Shown here one piece after another: positions 62,332 through 64,000 of a stretch of DNA of 64,000 bases. The notes beneath the pieces are model-generated. The model was given only the letters and a program-made list of their open reading frames with translations. It was not told the DNA's origin and made no database searches. A program made the position numbers and the translations under genes. Within the stretch, counting starts at the first letter, position 1, and every line of letters starts with the position of its first letter. The stretch comes from Nocardioides cavernae (lineage in GTDB: Bacteria > Actinomycetota > Actinomycetes > Propionibacteriales > Nocardioidaceae): positions 1,472,239-1,536,238 of the forward strand of contig NZ_JACCBW010000002.1 in NCBI RefSeq assembly GCF_013410035.1. Reading direction: 5' to 3'.

Positions 62332-63597
62332 GTGACGACGCCGAATGTCCTCGACGAGCTGGAGTGGCGCGGCCTGATCGCGCACTCCACCGACCGCGAC
62401 GCGCTCCGCGCGGCGCTGGGCGAGGGGAGCGTCAGGTTCTACGTGGGCTTCGACCCCACGGCGCCGAGCCTCCACATGGGCCACCTGGTCCAGGTGCTCA
62501 CGGCTCGCCGCCTCCAGGAGGCCGGTCACACGCCGTACGCCCTCGTGGGAGGGGCCACCGGCATGATCGGCGACCCCCGGGACTCCGGGGAGCGCACCCT
62601 CCACTCCTCCGACACCGTCCGGGAGTGGGTCGAGCGGGTGCGCGGCCAGATCGAGCCGTTCCTCTCCTTCGACGGCGACAACGCCGCGACGATGGTCAAC
62701 AACCACGACTGGACGGCGTCGCTGTCGGTCATCGACTTCCTGCGCGACATCGGCAAGCACTTCCCGGTCAACCGGATGCTCGCCCGCGACACCGTGAAGC
62801 GTCGCCTCGAGTCGGGCATCAGCTACACCGAGTTCTCCTACGTGCTCCTCCAGTCGATGGACTACCTCGAGCTCCACCGCCAGCACGGCATCACGCTCCA
62901 GTTCGGCGGCTCCGACCAGTGGGGCAACCTCACCGCGGGGGTCGACCTGATCCGCCGCACGGACGGCGCGCACGTGCACGCCCTGGCCACGCCGCTGCTC
63001 ACCAAGTCCGACGGCACCAAGTACGGCAAGACCGAGGGCGGCGCACTGTGGCTCGACCCGGCGATGCTGTCGCCCTACGCCTTCCATCAGTTCTGGCTCA
63101 ACGCCGAGGACGAGAAGGTGGGCGAGCTGCTCCGGGTCTTCACCTTCCTCTCCCGCGAGGAGATCGAGGACCTCGAGCAGCAGACGGCGGACAAGCCCTT
63201 CCTGCGCGCGGGACAGAAGCGGCTCGCCGACGAGGTGACCGCGCTGGTGCACGGTGCGGACGAGGTCGAGCAGGCCAAGGCGGCGGCGGCAGCGCTGTTC
63301 GGTGGGGGAGACCTCGCCGGCATCAAGCCCGACACCCTCGCCTCGGCGCTGCGCGAGGCCGGTGGGACCACCGTCCCCGCAGGCGACCTGCCCGGGATCC
63401 TCGACCTCTTCGTGGCGGCCGGCCTGGTCGCGAGCAAGGGCGAGGCCCGCCGCACGGTGGCAGAGGGCGGCGCCTACCTCAACAACGTGCGCGTCGAGGA
63501 CCCCGAGCTGCGGCCCACCGAGGCCGACCTGGTGGGCGGTTCGTGGCTGGTCCTACGCCGTGGCAAGAAGCGCTTCGCGGGCGTCGAGGTGGGCTGA
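62332..63597 (+). CDS. tyrS: Tyrosyl-tRNA synthetase
   Basis: This 421-residue class I synthetase has VGFDPTAPSLHMGHLVQVLTARRLQEAGHTPYALVGGATGMIGDP, with HIGH-like HMGH. EFSYVLLQSMDYLELHRQHGITLQFGGSDQWGNLTAG forms the tyrosine pocket. KSDGTKYGKT is the KMSKS-like loop. An S4 domain (about 350-421: ASKGEARRTVAEGGAYLNNVRVEDPELRPTEADLVGGSWLVLRRGKKRFA) ends it. GTG 62332 has AAGGAA upstream; TAGGCT (62285-62290) is a possible -10. No T-box leader is present. It precedes the rRNA operon. Confidence 0.96.
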   Translation: MTTPNVLDELEWRGLIAHSTDRDALRAALGEGSVRFYVGFDPTAPSLHMGHLVQVLTARRLQEAGHTPYALVGGATGMIGDPRDSGERTLHSSDTVREWVERVRGQIEPFLSFDGDNAATMVNNHDWTASLSVIDFLRDIGKHFPVNRMLARDTVKRRLESGISYTEFSYVLLQSMDYLELHRQHGITLQFGGSDQWGNLTAGVDLIRRTDGAHVHALATPLLTKSDGTKYGKTEGGALWLDPAMLSPYAFHQFWLNAEDEKVGELLRVFTFLSREEIEDLEQQTADKPFLRAGQKRLADEVTALVHGADEVEQAKAAAAALFGGGDLAGIKPDTLASALREAGGTTVPAGDLPGILDLFVAAGLVASKGEARRTVAEGGAYLNNVRVEDPELRPTEADLVGGSWLVLRRGKKRFAGVEVG

Positions 63598-64000
63598 CAC
63601 GCCGCCCCACGCGTCACAACAGGCCTCTGACCTGCGAAAACGCTGATGTGCCCGCGGTCACACCGTTTCGATTTGCGCGATGTCATGAGTACGCATACTG
63701 TTCTCTTTGTCGCCAGGGAGCGGCGGTGAGCAAGGCCGGTCAGGCCGGGCTCGCGGCCCCGGGCAGGACAACCCGAAGCGGTCATCGGTCACGGTGACAC
63801 CAGTGGGTCAGAGCGAAACAGTCGAGGATTTGCCTCGTCAGAAAGTCGCTCGCTAGGTTTGACCAGTTGCCTCACGCAACCGAGATCCTCACCGGATCGC
63901 GATGTGGGTGCGTCTGATTCTTGAGAACTCAACAGTGTGTTTGATTAGTCGACGAATTAGTTTGTTATGCCCCGTTGACATCGGTTGTTCTGCTGGCCTT
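63598..64000 (+). promoter_or_regulatory. rRNA operon promoter and leader region
   Basis: There is no protein gene in these 403 nt, and composition is lower in GC than elsewhere. P1 candidate: TTGCGC (63673-63678), 17 bp, TACTGT (63696-63701). P2 candidate: TTGCCT (63830-63835), 18 bp, TAGGTT (63854-63859). TTCTTGAGAACTCAACAGTG (63918-63937) is the leader motif usual upstream of actinobacterial 16S genes, and it is followed by AT-rich leader. TTGACA at 63975-63980 lies near the end. The 16S gene itself is beyond the window. Confidence 0.8.
63918..63939 (+). other. Conserved rRNA leader motif
   Basis: CTTGAGAACTCAACAGTGTG (63920-63939) matches the leader sequence found before 16S rRNA genes in many actinobacteria, where it belongs to the antitermination/processing region of pre-rRNA. 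It tells the reader that an rrn operon begins just past the window. Confidence 0.75.

Overview
The window is high-GC actinobacterial DNA, most like a Nocardioidaceae (Nocardioides-type) chromosome. The evidence is the very GC-rich third codon positions, frequent GTG starts, many genes with no Shine-Dalgarno that begin 6-7 nt after a TANNNT-like hexamer, and a gene order that follows the M. tuberculosis hemW-hrcA-dnaJ2-phoH-ybeY-era-recO-uppS-zur-glyS-dgt-dnaG backbone as I recall it. I found no phage, insertion sequence or CRISPR array.

Layout. 1-8.1 kb: end of an acyl-CoA ligase, hemW, DUF3097, an iron-box-controlled DUF2470 protein, an MBL-fold hydrolase, then CIRCE-hrcA-dnaJ-rsmE. 8.1-12.4 kb: an envelope-sensing block (SigE-type sigma factor, membrane partner with GerMN/Gmad2 domains, GerMN/Gmad2 lipoprotein), a HIT protein and a copper monooxygenase-like lipoprotein. 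12.4-22 kb: phoH-ybeY-corC, a methyltransferase and HxlR regulator, a degenerate cytidine deaminase-like gene, a pair resembling tmsA-tmsB (10-methyl branched fatty acids), a siderophore-interacting protein and era. 22-29.7 kb: leuA with a leader-peptide attenuator, recO, an LCP enzyme, uppS. 29.7-33 kb: zur-znuBCA with two Zur boxes. 33-42.2 kb: glyS, dus, a cell-wall LAS peptidase, dgt, a YtxH/DUF3618/holin-like trio, dnaG. 42.2 kb: tRNA-Asn with a strong terminator.

42.3-58 kb is accessory. It holds a secreted protein, an SDR, and a LysR gene divergent from proX-proV-proW-tauD-like genes. These are followed by a PIG-L deacetylase and a divergent Tat-exported sulfite oxidase-type molybdoenzyme. 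The promoters of proX and of the molybdoenzyme carry the same 18-bp operator (16/18 identical, opposite orientation) beside the same TCATATAT element. I infer one regulon for uptake and desulfonation of an organosulfonate, possibly one with a quaternary amine, with sulfite detoxification. A DUF1501/DUF1800 pair, a double-GNAT protein and a GAF histidine kinase follow.

58-64 kb: tRNA-Met, a secreted Asp-rich protein with a NarL-type two-component system, a Ser/Thr kinase, tyrS, and the promoter/leader of an rRNA operon whose 16S gene lies beyond the window.
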